Assembly (NCBI RefSeq): GCF_019977275.1
Contig: NZ_AP024650.1
Coordinates: 1,798,001-1,862,000, forward strand
Source of the DNA: Arthrobacter sp. StoSoilB19
GTDB taxonomy: Bacteria > Actinomycetota > Actinomycetes > Actinomycetales > Micrococcaceae
DNA: 64,000 nt
Direction of reading: 5' to 3'
Shown here: positions 51,899-64,000 of the stretch, in pieces
Numbering within the stretch: the stretch's first letter is position 1
Layout of the letters: each line of letters opens with the position of its first letter
Notes under the pieces: generated by a model
What the model saw: the letters and a program-made list of their open reading frames with translations, nothing else
Told to the model about the DNA's origin: nothing
Databases searched by the model: none
Position numbers and translations under genes: made by a program

Positions 51899-53461
51899 AT
51901 GCAGGACCTTGGAACCATCAGCCCGAGCCTCGAGGAATTCCGGGAACTTGCCGGCCACAGCCGCGTCATTCCCGTCCGGCTCAAGGTCCTCGCCGACGCC
52001 GAAACCCCCATCGGGCTGTACCGGAAGCTGGCGCAGGGGCAGCCCGGCACCTTCCTGATGGAATCGGCAGCGGTGGGCGGAGCCTGGTCCCGGTACTCCT
52101 TCATCGGCGCCAAGTCCCGTGCCACCCTGACCACCAAGGACGGCCAGGCGCACTGGCTGGGCCAGCCGCCCGCGGGCGTGCCGGTCAGCGGCAGTCCGGT
52201 GGACGCCATCCGCGACACCGTGGAGGCGCTGCGCACCGACCGTTTCGAAGGGCTGCCGCCCTTTACCTCCGGGCTGGTGGGCTTCCTCGGCTGGGAAACC
52301 GTCCGGCACTGGGAACGGCTGGTCAGCCCGCCCGAGGATGACCTGCAGCTGCCGGAAATGGCCCTGAACCTGGTCACCGACATGGCCGTGCATGACAACG
52401 TGGACGGTACGGTCCTGCTCATCGCAAACGCCATCAACTTCGACAACAGTTCCGAACGCGTTGACGAGGCCTGGCACGACGCCGTGCGCCGGGTCAAGGA
52501 ACTCCTGGCCAAAATCAGCACCCCGGTGGTGCAGCCGGTCTCCGTCCTGACGCCGGCGGCCCTGGACTTTGCCTCCAGCGTCCAGGAACGCTGGGACGAG
52601 GCTGAATACCTTGCGGCGCTGGACCGCGGCAAGGAAGCGATCGTGGACGGCGAGGTCTTCCAGGTGGTGATTTCGCGCCGGTTCGAGATGGAGTGCAAGG
52701 CGTCCGCGCTGGACGTCTACAGGGTCCTGCGCAACACCAACCCCAGCCCGTACATGTACATCTTCAGCCTGGCCGACGCCGAGGGCCGCGAGTACTCGAT
52801 CGTCGGCTCCTCGCCCGAAGCCTTGGTCACGGTCACCGGCGAGGAAGTCATCACCCACCCCATCGCCGGCTCGCGTCCGCGCGGCAAGACGGTCGAGGCG
52901 GACAAGGCCCTGGCCGAGGAGCTCCTGGCGGACCAGAAGGAACGCGCCGAGCACCTGATGCTGGTGGACCTGTCCCGCAACGACCTGTCCAAGGTCTGCG
53001 TGGCGGGAACGGTGGACGTCACCCAGTTCATGGAGGTGGAGCGCTTCAGCCACATCATGCACCTGGTGTCCACCGTGGTGGGCCGCTTGGCTCCGCAGGC
53101 CAAAGCCTATGACGTGCTGAAGGCCACCTTCCCGGCCGGCACCCTCTCCGGCGCACCCAAGCCCCGTGCCCTGCGGCTGCTGGACGAGCTGGAACCGCAC
53201 CGCCGCGGCATCTATGGCGGCGTGGTGGGCTACCTCGACTTTGCCGGCGACATGGATATGGCCATCGCCATCAGGTCCGCCCTGATCCGGGAAGGACGCG
53301 CCTACGTCCAGGCAGGGGGTGGCATCGTGGCAGACTCCGTGAACCCCACCGAGGCCCTGGAAACGGTCAACAAGGCCGCCGCTCCGTTGCGCGCCGTGCA
53401 CACGGCCGGATCGCTGCACAACATTTCCGCGGAATCCCTTCCCGACGGGTCGGTTTCCTGA
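51899..53461 (+). CDS. trpE: Anthranilate synthase component I
   Basis: Converts chorismate and ammonia from TrpG to anthranilate, the first step of tryptophan synthesis; 520 residues. Chorismate-binding motifs: FLMESAAVGGAWSRYSFIG near the N-terminus (Trp-feedback region), YIFSLADAEGREYSIVGSSP, HPIAGSRPRGKTVEAD, LVDLSRNDLSKV, and AGTLSGAPKPRALRLLDE at the C-terminal active site. ATG at 51899 begins MQDLGTISPSLEEF; an in-frame ATG at 51860 is possible. The upstream gap has no Trp-rich leader peptide, so classic attenuation is not evident. Its stop overlaps the next gene (TGATG). Confidence 0.96.
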   Translation: MQDLGTISPSLEEFRELAGHSRVIPVRLKVLADAETPIGLYRKLAQGQPGTFLMESAAVGGAWSRYSFIGAKSRATLTTKDGQAHWLGQPPAGVPVSGSPVDAIRDTVEALRTDRFEGLPPFTSGLVGFLGWETVRHWERLVSPPEDDLQLPEMALNLVTDMAVHDNVDGTVLLIANAINFDNSSERVDEAWHDAVRRVKELLAKISTPVVQPVSVLTPAALDFASSVQERWDEAEYLAALDRGKEAIVDGEVFQVVISRRFEMECKASALDVYRVLRNTNPSPYMYIFSLADAEGREYSIVGSSPEALVTVTGEEVITHPIAGSRPRGKTVEADKALAEELLADQKERAEHLMLVDLSRNDLSKVCVAGTVDVTQFMEVERFSHIMHLVSTVVGRLAPQAKAYDVLKATFPAGTLSGAPKPRALRLLDELEPHRRGIYGGVVGYLDFAGDMDMAIAIRSALIREGRAYVQAGGGIVADSVNPTEALETVNKAAAPLRAVHTAGSLHNISAESLPDGSVS

Positions 53462-54165
53462 TGCCGGACTCCGGCATGGCGGCAGGCCGCCCCGAAGAGG
53501 CGGCCAAGGCAGGACAGGCGGATACGGCGGCCAGGGCCGGCAAAGCCGGCAAGGCCCGGGCCGTGCCGGTCTGGGCGCGCAAGTCCACCCTGGTCATGCT
53601 GATTACCCTCCTGGCGCTGGCCGCCTTCGGCACCACCACCCAGACCTGGATGACCGCCACCCTGGACCCCAACCAGGTGGGACAGACCGGAGCCGCCCAA
53701 AGCACCATCCAGGTGCAGGGCAGCAAGGCCGCCACCACGGTGACGGCCCTGGCCCTGGTGGCCCTGGCAGGCGGGCTCGCAGCGGCCATCGCCGGCAGGA
53801 TCGCCCGGTGGGTGATCACGGCCATCATCGTCCTTGCCTCCGCAGGCGTGGTGACGGCGGCGGCCACCGTCCTGGCCGATCCGCTCGCCGCGGCGCAAGG
53901 TTCCATTGCGGCAGCCACCGGCGTCTCCGGCAGCCAGGCGCACGTGGACGTTACCCCGTTCCCGCTGCTCGCCGTCGTCGCGGGCTGCCTTCTCGCCCTG
54001 TCAGCCCTGCTGATCCTGCCCGCCTCCCGTTACTGGAAGACGCGCACCAAATATGACGCGGCCGGAGCGGCAGCACCCACGGCCGCCGGCGCCACGGCGG
54101 TGGCCGGCCCCGTGGACGAGATCGACAGCTGGGACCGGCTTTCCCGGGGCGAGGACCCCACCTAA
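53461..54165 (+). CDS. TIGR02234-family Trp-associated membrane protein
   Basis: A 234-residue membrane protein overlapping the trpE stop by one base. Four hydrophobic segments: STLVMLITLLALAAFGTTTQ, TVTALALVALAGGLAAAIAG, WVITAIIVLASAGVVTAAAT and FPLLAVVAGCLLALSALLIL. It has Ala-rich polar ends on the cytosolic side. The pattern and position match TIGR02234, named for its constant location in actinobacterial trp operons. Its function is unknown; tryptophan transport or membrane anchoring of an enzyme complex are guesses. Confidence 0.85.
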   Translation: MPDSGMAAGRPEEAAKAGQADTAARAGKAGKARAVPVWARKSTLVMLITLLALAAFGTTTQTWMTATLDPNQVGQTGAAQSTIQVQGSKAATTVTALALVALAGGLAAAIAGRIARWVITAIIVLASAGVVTAAATVLADPLAAAQGSIAAATGVSGSQAHVDVTPFPLLAVVAGCLLALSALLILPASRYWKTRTKYDAAGAAAPTAAGATAVAGPVDEIDSWDRLSRGEDPT

Positions 54166-54269
54166 GACCGGCGGACGCCGGCGCCGGCAGGGGCGGCAGG
54201 CCCTGCGGTACGCGGGCGGCAGCCAAAAAATGGCAGAATGTAAGCAGTATCCATCCTGAGGAGATTTCC

Positions 54270-54557
54270 ATGAGCAAAGCACCTGCGTCCGTTTCCAAGT
54301 CAGGCACCCGCACCGTTGCCCCCGGCGCCATTGACCACAGCCAGGAACTGGGCCACGGCAACAGCCCGGCCGCGTGGACCTGCGTCATCGTCATGCTCGT
54401 CGGCGCGCTCATCGCAGCCATCGCCTTCGTCATCGCCAGCACCCCCATCTTCATCGGCGGCGCCGTTGTCATGGTCGTCGGACTGATCCTCGGATACGTC
54501 ATGCGCAAGGCAGGCTACGGCGTCGAAGGCAGCAAGCTGAAGAACTCCGGCCACTGA
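54270..54557 (+). CDS. HGxxPAAW-motif small membrane protein
   Basis: A 95-residue protein with two membrane helices (VIVMLVGALIAAIAFVIAST and IFIGGAVVMVVGLILGYVMR) and the defining motif HGNSPAAW just before the first helix. ATG at 54270 follows GAGGAG by about 9 bases. Its stop overlaps trpC (TGATG), so it is translated with the trp genes. The family is widespread in actinobacteria with no known function; the conserved motif at the membrane surface suggests a binding or interaction site. Confidence 0.9.
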   Translation: MSKAPASVSKSGTRTVAPGAIDHSQELGHGNSPAAWTCVIVMLVGALIAAIAFVIASTPIFIGGAVVMVVGLILGYVMRKAGYGVEGSKLKNSGH

Positions 54558-55378
54558 TGGCGACTGTTCTCGACGACATCAACGCCGGTGTCAGGGAGGA
54601 TATGGAGGCCAGGAAACGGCTCGTTTCCCTGGCTGAGCTGAAGGACCTGGCCCAGGCCGCGGCACCTGCCCGTGACGCGTGGGCAGCCCTCGGCGGCACC
54701 TCCCGAACCCGGGAACAGCTGAAAGTCATTGCCGAAATCAAACGCCGCAGCCCCTCCAAGGGCGATCTCGCCAGCATCGGGGATCCGGCGTCGCTCGCCC
54801 GGCAGTATGCCGACGGCGGTGCCTCCGTCATCAGCGTCCTCACCGAACAGCGCCGCTTCAACGGGTCCCTGGCCGACCTCGACGCCGTGCGCGCCGCCGT
54901 CGACATCCCGCTGCTGCGGAAGGACTTCACGCTCGACGAGTACCAGATCTGGGAGGCCCGTTCCCACGGCGCCGACCTCATCCTGCTCATCGTGGCTGCC
55001 CTCTCGGACGCCCAGCTCGCCGAATTCAGCGGCCTCAGCCGGGACCTGGGCATGAACGTGCTCGTGGAGACCCACACGGAAGAGGAAATCGAGCGGGCCG
55101 TGGCCGCCAACGCGCGGATCATCGGCGTCAACGTGCGCAACCTCAAAACGCTCGACGTCGACCGTTCCGTCTTTGCCGCACTGGCGGGGCTGATTCCGGC
55201 CGAGGCCGTGGTGGTTGCCGAATCCGGCGTCCGCGACGCCGCCGACGTCACGCACTACGCCGGCAGCGGCGCCAACGCCATACTGGTGGGCGAGGCACTG
55301 GTAAGCCACGCCACGCCCCGGGAACGCATCGCAGAGTTCACTGCCGCAGGTGCCGCCGCCATCGCCGCCCGCGGCTGA
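54557..55378 (+). CDS. trpC: Indole-3-glycerol-phosphate synthase
   Basis: Ring closure step of tryptophan synthesis, a TIM barrel of 273 residues. Motifs: VIAEIKRRSPSKGDLASIGD with catalytic Glu and Lys, LRKDFTLDEYQIWEARSHGAD, ILLIVAALSDAQL, IIGVNVRNLKTLDVD and VVAESGVRDAADV. ATG overlaps the previous stop by one base. Single-function enzyme, not fused with TrpF. A 12-bp hairpin lies between it and trpB. Confident. Confidence 0.97.
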   Translation: MATVLDDINAGVREDMEARKRLVSLAELKDLAQAAAPARDAWAALGGTSRTREQLKVIAEIKRRSPSKGDLASIGDPASLARQYADGGASVISVLTEQRRFNGSLADLDAVRAAVDIPLLRKDFTLDEYQIWEARSHGADLILLIVAALSDAQLAEFSGLSRDLGMNVLVETHTEEEIERAVAANARIIGVNVRNLKTLDVDRSVFAALAGLIPAEAVVVAESGVRDAADVTHYAGSGANAILVGEALVSHATPRERIAEFTAAGAAAIAARG

Positions 55379-55397
55379 CGAAACGCACCAAACCGTC

Positions 55398-55432
55398 GTC
55401 CTGCGGGCCCGTGGCACGCCGGCCCGCAGGAC
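55398..55432. promoter_or_regulatory. 12-bp inverted repeat between trpC and trpB
   Basis: GTCCTGCGGGCC (55398-55409) is the perfect complement of GGCCCGCAGGAC (55421-55432) with an 11-base loop. No T-tract follows. It may partly end or stabilise the trpC transcript and set the trpC/trpB ratio. Confidence 0.5.
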
Positions 55433-55504
55433 AGCACACCATTCCGGCCGCCACCGCCGGAACAGCAACTTTTTGACCAACCACCACCGAACAGGACAGG
55501 ACTG

Positions 55505-56824
55505 ATGGCTGACGCACCCTCAGGAAACGCTGACAACAACACCGCGGAAGCATTCCTGCAGGGCGGATCCCTCCGCCACGCCCCGGGGCCGTACTTCGGA
55601 AACTACGGCGGGCGATGGATGCCCGAGTCCCTCATCGCCGCCCTGGACGAACTTGAAGAGACCTTCAACAAGGCCAAGGACGATCCCGACTTCCGTGCGC
55701 AGATCGCTGACCTGAACAAGAACTACTCCGGCCGGCCGTCCCTCCTGACCGAAGCCAAGCGGTTCTCCCAGCACGCCGGGGGAGTGCGCATCTTCCTCAA
55801 GCGCGAAGACCTCAACCACACGGGTTCGCACAAGATCAACAATGTCCTTGGCCAGGCGCTGCTCGCCAAGCGCATGGGCAAGACGCGCGTCATCGCCGAG
55901 ACCGGCGCAGGCCAGCACGGCGTGGCAAGCGCTACCGCTGCCGCCCTGATGGGCCTGGAGTGCGTGGTGTACATGGGCGCCGAGGACTGCCGCCGCCAGG
56001 CGCTTAACGTCGCCCGCATGGAACTCCTGGGCGCCAAGGTGATTCCCGTCACCAGCGGATCCCAGACCCTCAAGGACGCCATCAACGAGGCCCTCCGGGA
56101 CTGGGTGGCCAACGTTGGCAACACCCACTACCTGTTGGGCACCGCTGCCGGAGCCCACCCGTTCCCGGCCATGGTCCGTTACTTCCACGAGGTCATCGGC
56201 GAGGAAGCCCGCGCCCAGATCCTGGAGCAGGAGGGCCGCCTCCCGGACGCCGTCTGCGCCTGCATCGGCGGCGGCTCGAACGCCATCGGCATCTTCCACG
56301 GGTTCCTGGATGATCCCTCCGTGAAGATCTACGGTTTCGAGGCCGGCGGCGACGGCGTCGAAACCGGCCGGCACGCCGCCACCATCACCCTGGGCAAGCC
56401 CGGCGTGCTGCACGGCGCACGCTCCTACCTGATGCAGGACGACGACGGCCAGACGATCGAGTCGCACTCCATCTCCGCCGGCCTGGACTACCCCGGCGTG
56501 GGACCCGAGCACTCCTACCTGGCCGACATCGGACGGGTCAGCTACGAGCCCATCACGGACAGCGAAGCCATGGAGGCCTTCCGCCTCCTGTGCCGCACCG
56601 AGGGCATCATCCCCGCCATCGAGTCCTCGCACGCGCTGGCCGGAGCCATCAAGGTGGGACAGCGGCTTGCTGCCGAAGACCCGGCGGCCGCGGTCGAAAA
56701 GATCGTCATCGTCAACCTGTCCGGACGCGGAGACAAGGACGTGGCCACCGCCGCCGAATGGTTTGACCTGTTGGACAAGAATTCCGCCGAATCCGAGATC
56801 GGCAAAGAGGGGGAGCAGCTGTGA
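55505..56824 (+). CDS. trpB: Tryptophan synthase beta subunit
   Basis: PLP enzyme that joins indole and serine to tryptophan; 439 residues. PLP lysine in [20 protein letters not shown], phosphate loop [12 protein letters not shown], the [20 protein letters not shown] motif and [17 protein letters not shown] at the C-terminus. The N-terminal 30 residues (Asp/Asn rich) precede the family region [17 protein letters not shown]. It has a 126-base gap after trpC. Stop overlaps trpA (GTGA), typical for the alpha-beta pair. Confident. Confidence 0.98.
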   Translation: MADAPSGNADNNTAEAFLQGGSLRHAPGPYFGNYGGRWMPESLIAALDELEETFNKAKDDPDFRAQIADLNKNYSGRPSLLTEAKRFSQHAGGVRIFLKREDLNHTGSHKINNVLGQALLAKRMGKTRVIAETGAGQHGVASATAAALMGLECVVYMGAEDCRRQALNVARMELLGAKVIPVTSGSQTLKDAINEALRDWVANVGNTHYLLGTAAGAHPFPAMVRYFHEVIGEEARAQILEQEGRLPDAVCACIGGGSNAIGIFHGFLDDPSVKIYGFEAGGDGVETGRHAATITLGKPGVLHGARSYLMQDDDGQTIESHSISAGLDYPGVGPEHSYLADIGRVSYEPITDSEAMEAFRLLCRTEGIIPAIESSHALAGAIKVGQRLAAEDPAAAVEKIVIVNLSGRGDKDVATAAEWFDLLDKNSAESEIGKEGEQL

Positions 56825-57669
56825 GCAGTGCAGAAATGGCCAACCGGGCAGAGATGACCAGCAAGTCGGCAGCAGCCATCGACAGGGCGCGCTCCCAGGG
56901 ACGCTCCGCCCTCATCGGCTACCTCCCCGCCGGCTACCCCAGTGTGGAGGACACCATCGCCGCAGGCATTGCCCTGGCGGAAAACGGCGCGGACCTGATC
57001 GAGATCGGCATTCCCTACTCGGACCCCGTCATGGATGGCCAGGTCATCCAGGCCGCCACCACCGAGGCACTGGCCAAGGGCTTCCACGTCAGCCAGGTGT
57101 TCGACGTCGTGGCCGGCATCACCAGCAGGACCGACGCCGCCGTCCTGGTCATGACGTACTGGAACCCGGTGGTCCGGATGGGCGTGGATGAGTTCTCGCG
57201 CCGGCTGGCCGAAGCCGGGGGAGCCGGGCTGATCACCCCGGACCTGATTCCGGACGAGGCCGCCGAGTGGATGGAAGCCTCGGACAAGTACAGCCTGGAC
57301 CGTGTGTTCCTCGTGGCGCCGTCCTCCACCGCGGAGCGCATGCAGCGGACCGTGGATGCCAGCCGTGGATTCGTGTACGCCGTCTCCATCATGGGCGTCA
57401 CCGGTGCCCGCACCTCCGTCAGCACCGCAGCCAAGGACGTTGTGGCGGCGGCGCACGGCGCCGGCGCCGAGCGCGTCTGCGTCGGGCTGGGCGTCTCCAC
57501 CGCGGACCAGGTCCGCGAAATCGCCGCCTACGCCGAAGGCGTCATCGTGGGCACCGCCCTGGTGGCGGCCCTCCGCGACGGGGGAGTGGATGCCGTCGCC
57601 GCCCTCACCAAGGACCTGAGCACCGGCCTGGCGCCTGAACCGGGCCTGGCGCAGGAAGCCGGGGCCTAG
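56821..57669 (+). CDS. trpA: Tryptophan synthase alpha subunit
   Basis: Cleaves indole-3-glycerol phosphate to indole and glyceraldehyde-3-phosphate; TIM barrel, 282 residues from GTG. Motifs: [37 protein letters not shown] (catalytic Glu and Asp region), [28 protein letters not shown], and [17 protein letters not shown]. Ends 3 bases before lgt, so translation or transcription probably runs through. Confident. Confidence 0.97.
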   Translation: MSSAEMANRAEMTSKSAAAIDRARSQGRSALIGYLPAGYPSVEDTIAAGIALAENGADLIEIGIPYSDPVMDGQVIQAATTEALAKGFHVSQVFDVVAGITSRTDAAVLVMTYWNPVVRMGVDEFSRRLAEAGGAGLITPDLIPDEAAEWMEASDKYSLDRVFLVAPSSTAERMQRTVDASRGFVYAVSIMGVTGARTSVSTAAKDVVAAAHGAGAERVCVGLGVSTADQVREIAAYAEGVIVGTALVAALRDGGVDAVAALTKDLSTGLAPEPGLAQEAGA

Positions 57670-57672
57670 GAC

Positions 57673-58839
57673 ATGCAGCCACTCCTTCAGGCAGCCGCGC
57701 TGGTACCCACGATGGTGCCGGCCAGCATCCCCAGCCCGGACTGGTCCGGCTTCGACATTCCCCTGCCTTGGGGCAGCCTCCGGATCCACGCCTACGCGCT
57801 GTGCATCCTCGCGGGGATCGTCGCGGGGCTCTGGCTCACATCCGTCCGCTGGGCCAGGCGCGGCGCCCCTGAAGGCAGCGTCTGGGACATCGTCATCTGG
57901 GCCATCCCCTTCGGCATCATCGGAGGCCGGCTCTACCACGTGGTGTCATCACCGGACGCTTACTTCGGCCCGGGGTTCGACGGCACCGGAGACCTCTCGC
58001 TGATCCCGCAGATCCAGCGCGGCGGGCTGGGAATCTGGGGCGCCGTGGTCCTTGGGGCCCTTGGCGCCTGGATCGGCTGCCGCCGCAGCGGAGTGAAGCT
58101 GAGCGCATTCGCCGACGCAGCGGCCCCGGGCCTGCTCCTGGCCCAGGCCATAGGCCGGTGGGGCAACTACTTCAACCAGGAACTTTTCGGCGGTCCCACC
58201 ACGCTGCCGTGGGGCCTGCAGGTGGACGCCGACAACCCCAACTTCCCCGCCGGCATGCCCGCGGACACCCTCTTCCACCCCACGTTCCTCTACGAGTCCC
58301 TGTGGAACCTGGCCGGCGTCCTGATCCTGCTGGCCCTGGACCGGCGCTTCAACTTCCGCCGGAGCCGGCTTTTCTGGCTGTACGCCATGTACTACACCCT
58401 GGGCCGGGTCTGGATCGAGGCAATGCGCATCGACGACGCCGAACAGATCACCATCTTCGGCATCACCACCAGGCTCAACGTGTGGACCAGCATCTTCGTG
58501 TTCCTGGCGGCCCTGGTCGCCTTCATCCTGTTGGGCCTCAAAAGCCGGACGGACCCGGACACCGTGTACCTTCCGGGGCACGGAGCGGAGAAAGCCGTGG
58601 AACCGGGAACCGATTCCGTGGCCAGTCATGAAGTCCGTGATCCGGACGATGTTGTCTCAGATAGTGATTCGCGTGGTAATCTCCCTGATAACCACAGCGG
58701 TTCCAGGCATGCTTCCGACCCCACGGAAGAAGCCGCGGCGGCACCGGCGGGCTCAAAGCCCGGAACGGATGCAACGGCTGCCGGACACTCCGGCAGCACA
58801 GCCACAGGACCCGCACCGGAGGCCGGCACCGGCAAGTAG
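57673..58839 (+). CDS. lgt: Prolipoprotein diacylglyceryl transferase
   Basis: Membrane enzyme that attaches diacylglycerol to the lipobox cysteine of prolipoproteins. Around seven membrane helices lie within residues 1-300. The catalytic signature is [16 protein letters not shown], with [19 protein letters not shown] before it and [20 protein letters not shown] after (conserved Arg and Tyr). A C-terminal tail of about 90 residues is rich in Asp/Ser/Pro/Ala and probably disordered, as in other actinobacterial Lgt. ATG is 3 bases after trpA. Confident. Confidence 0.97.
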   Translation: MQPLLQAAALVPTMVPASIPSPDWSGFDIPLPWGSLRIHAYALCILAGIVAGLWLTSVRWARRGAPEGSVWDIVIWAIPFGIIGGRLYHVVSSPDAYFGPGFDGTGDLSLIPQIQRGGLGIWGAVVLGALGAWIGCRRSGVKLSAFADAAAPGLLLAQAIGRWGNYFNQELFGGPTTLPWGLQVDADNPNFPAGMPADTLFHPTFLYESLWNLAGVLILLALDRRFNFRRSRLFWLYAMYYTLGRVWIEAMRIDDAEQITIFGITTRLNVWTSIFVFLAALVAFILLGLKSRTDPDTVYLPGHGAEKAVEPGTDSVASHEVRDPDDVVSDSDSRGNLPDNHSGSRHASDPTEEAAAAPAGSKPGTDATAAGHSGSTATGPAPEAGTGK

Positions 58840-58995
58840 GGCGCCGGCCAGGCAGGGCAGCAGAGCCACCGCTCGAAGCGCCCGAAAACCACAATGTCGT
58901 GGCATGGGGCACCGTCCGCCCAGCATGGATTTGCTGGCTGATGATGCCTCGGGCAGGGGCCTGCGTAACCGTTAGTTCAGCAGGCTGCGCTGACC

Positions 58996-59001
58996 TACAA
59001 T
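58996..59001 (+). promoter_or_regulatory. -10 box of gltBD
   Basis: TACAAT is near-consensus; an upstream TTAGTT (58972-58977) at 18-base spacing is a weak -35. The predicted leader is about 95 nt before the gltB ATG at 59103. The 263-base lgt-gltB gap shows no other gene. Confidence 0.5.
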
Positions 59002-59102
59002 TTCCAGTAATCAACACTTTGTTGTGCCCACCGCAGCGGCGCCGACGAGTGGGGCCAACGGTGTCCCTTCCATACGCACGATCAGGAGGAAGGACGTCTC
59101 CC

Positions 59103-63708
<4,606 letters not shown>

Positions 63709-63716
<8 letters not shown>

Positions 63717-64000
63717 TCCACGCGGATTTCTGAAAGTACGCCAGCGTGAAACCCAGCCACGCCGTCCTGTTCCCGTCCGCATCATGGACTGGAAAGAGGT
63801 CTATGAGGCGCAGGAAAAAGGCACGCTGAAGGCCCAGGCCGGACGCTGCATGGACTGCGGCGTCCCGTTCTGCCACCAGGGCTGCCCGCTGGGCAACCTC
63901 ATTCCCGAGTGGAACGACCTCATGTGGCGGGACAAGGGTGAGGAAGCGATCGAGCGCCTGCACGCCACGAACAACTTCCCCGAGTTCACCGGACGGCTCT
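63709..64000 (+). CDS. gltD: Glutamate synthase small subunit (3' partial)
   Basis: NADPH-oxidising subunit of glutamate synthase, cut by the window edge after 97 residues. GTG start overlaps gltB by 8 bases and gives [20 protein letters not shown]. The two-cluster ferredoxin-like motif is present: [18 protein letters not shown], with cysteines for the 4Fe-4S centres that pass electrons to the large subunit. FAD and NADPH domains lie beyond the window. Confident from motif and position. Confidence 0.96.

Noticed and set aside
58840-59102. Glutamine riboswitch before gltB
   Set aside because: The 95-nt leader has no glnA-RNA-like conserved pattern; known classes are mainly cyanobacterial.

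Overview
The window is high-GC, almost fully coding chromosomal DNA. Gene content and order point to an actinobacterium of the Micrococcaceae, most like Arthrobacter or Pseudarthrobacter. Supporting signs are an HGxxPAAW protein and a TIGR02234 membrane protein inside the trp cluster, DUF3000 next to RNase D, an MT0933-type antitoxin homologue, many GTG and TTG starts, GTGA/ATGA gene overlaps, and many TANNNT boxes 6-7 nt before start codons (leaderless transcripts). I see no prophage, insertion sequence, CRISPR array or rRNA operon. This is core chromosome, not an accessory island.

Regions: (1) 1-5.5 kb: end of a DUF3159 membrane protein, two overlapping TrkA-type K+ regulatory subunits, a divergent KimA-like K+ permease and an RNA m5U methyltransferase. 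(2) 5.7-17.3 kb: aconitase, then dxs, a DUF402 protein, an unrecognised protein, an aldo/keto reductase, a nucleoside hydrolase and a complete ECF vitamin/nucleobase-type importer (S, T, fused A-A'). The importer has its own structured leader. (3) 17.4-20.9 kb (minus): fadB-fadA beta-oxidation genes with a palindromic operator upstream. (4) 20.9-27.5 kb (minus): RNase D, DUF3000, threonine aldolase, an SDR/DUF6421 pair, MsrB and a small Rossmann-like protein. (5) 27.7-33.3 kb: alpha/beta hydrolase, aldehyde dehydrogenase, SDR and a Tat-exported multicopper oxidase. (6) 33.4-38.2 kb: YbaK deacylase, SufE, a two-domain sulfurtransferase, ZapE, a BenE transporter and a small MT0933-like protein.

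(7) 38.3-39.3 kb: a minus-strand tRNA array transcribed Gly-Cys-Val-Gly-Val with a clear terminator, and a separate plus-strand tRNA-Val(CAC) with its own promoter and terminator. (8) 39.4-44.2 kb: a PD-(D/E)XK-type nuclease, then def-fmt-rsmB-rpe. (9) 44.26-48.4 kb: an FMN riboswitch and ribD-ribE-ribB-ribA-ribH; between riboswitch and ribD lie a hairpin and a 27-codon ORF. (10) 48.5-51.8 kb: hisE, hisG, hisF, an opposing TIGR03085 gene, hisI. (11) 51.9-57.7 kb: trpE, two small membrane proteins, trpC, trpB, trpA. (12) 57.7-64 kb: lgt, gltB and the start of gltD.

Most genes are housekeeping functions. The most interesting material lies between and around them: the ECF leader with mutually exclusive stems, the ribD expression platform with its mini-ORF, a 20-bp inverted repeat after hisF, the hairpin leader of the DUF6421/SDR pair, and the repeated leaderless-promoter pattern. 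I did not find a clear new multi-gene system.
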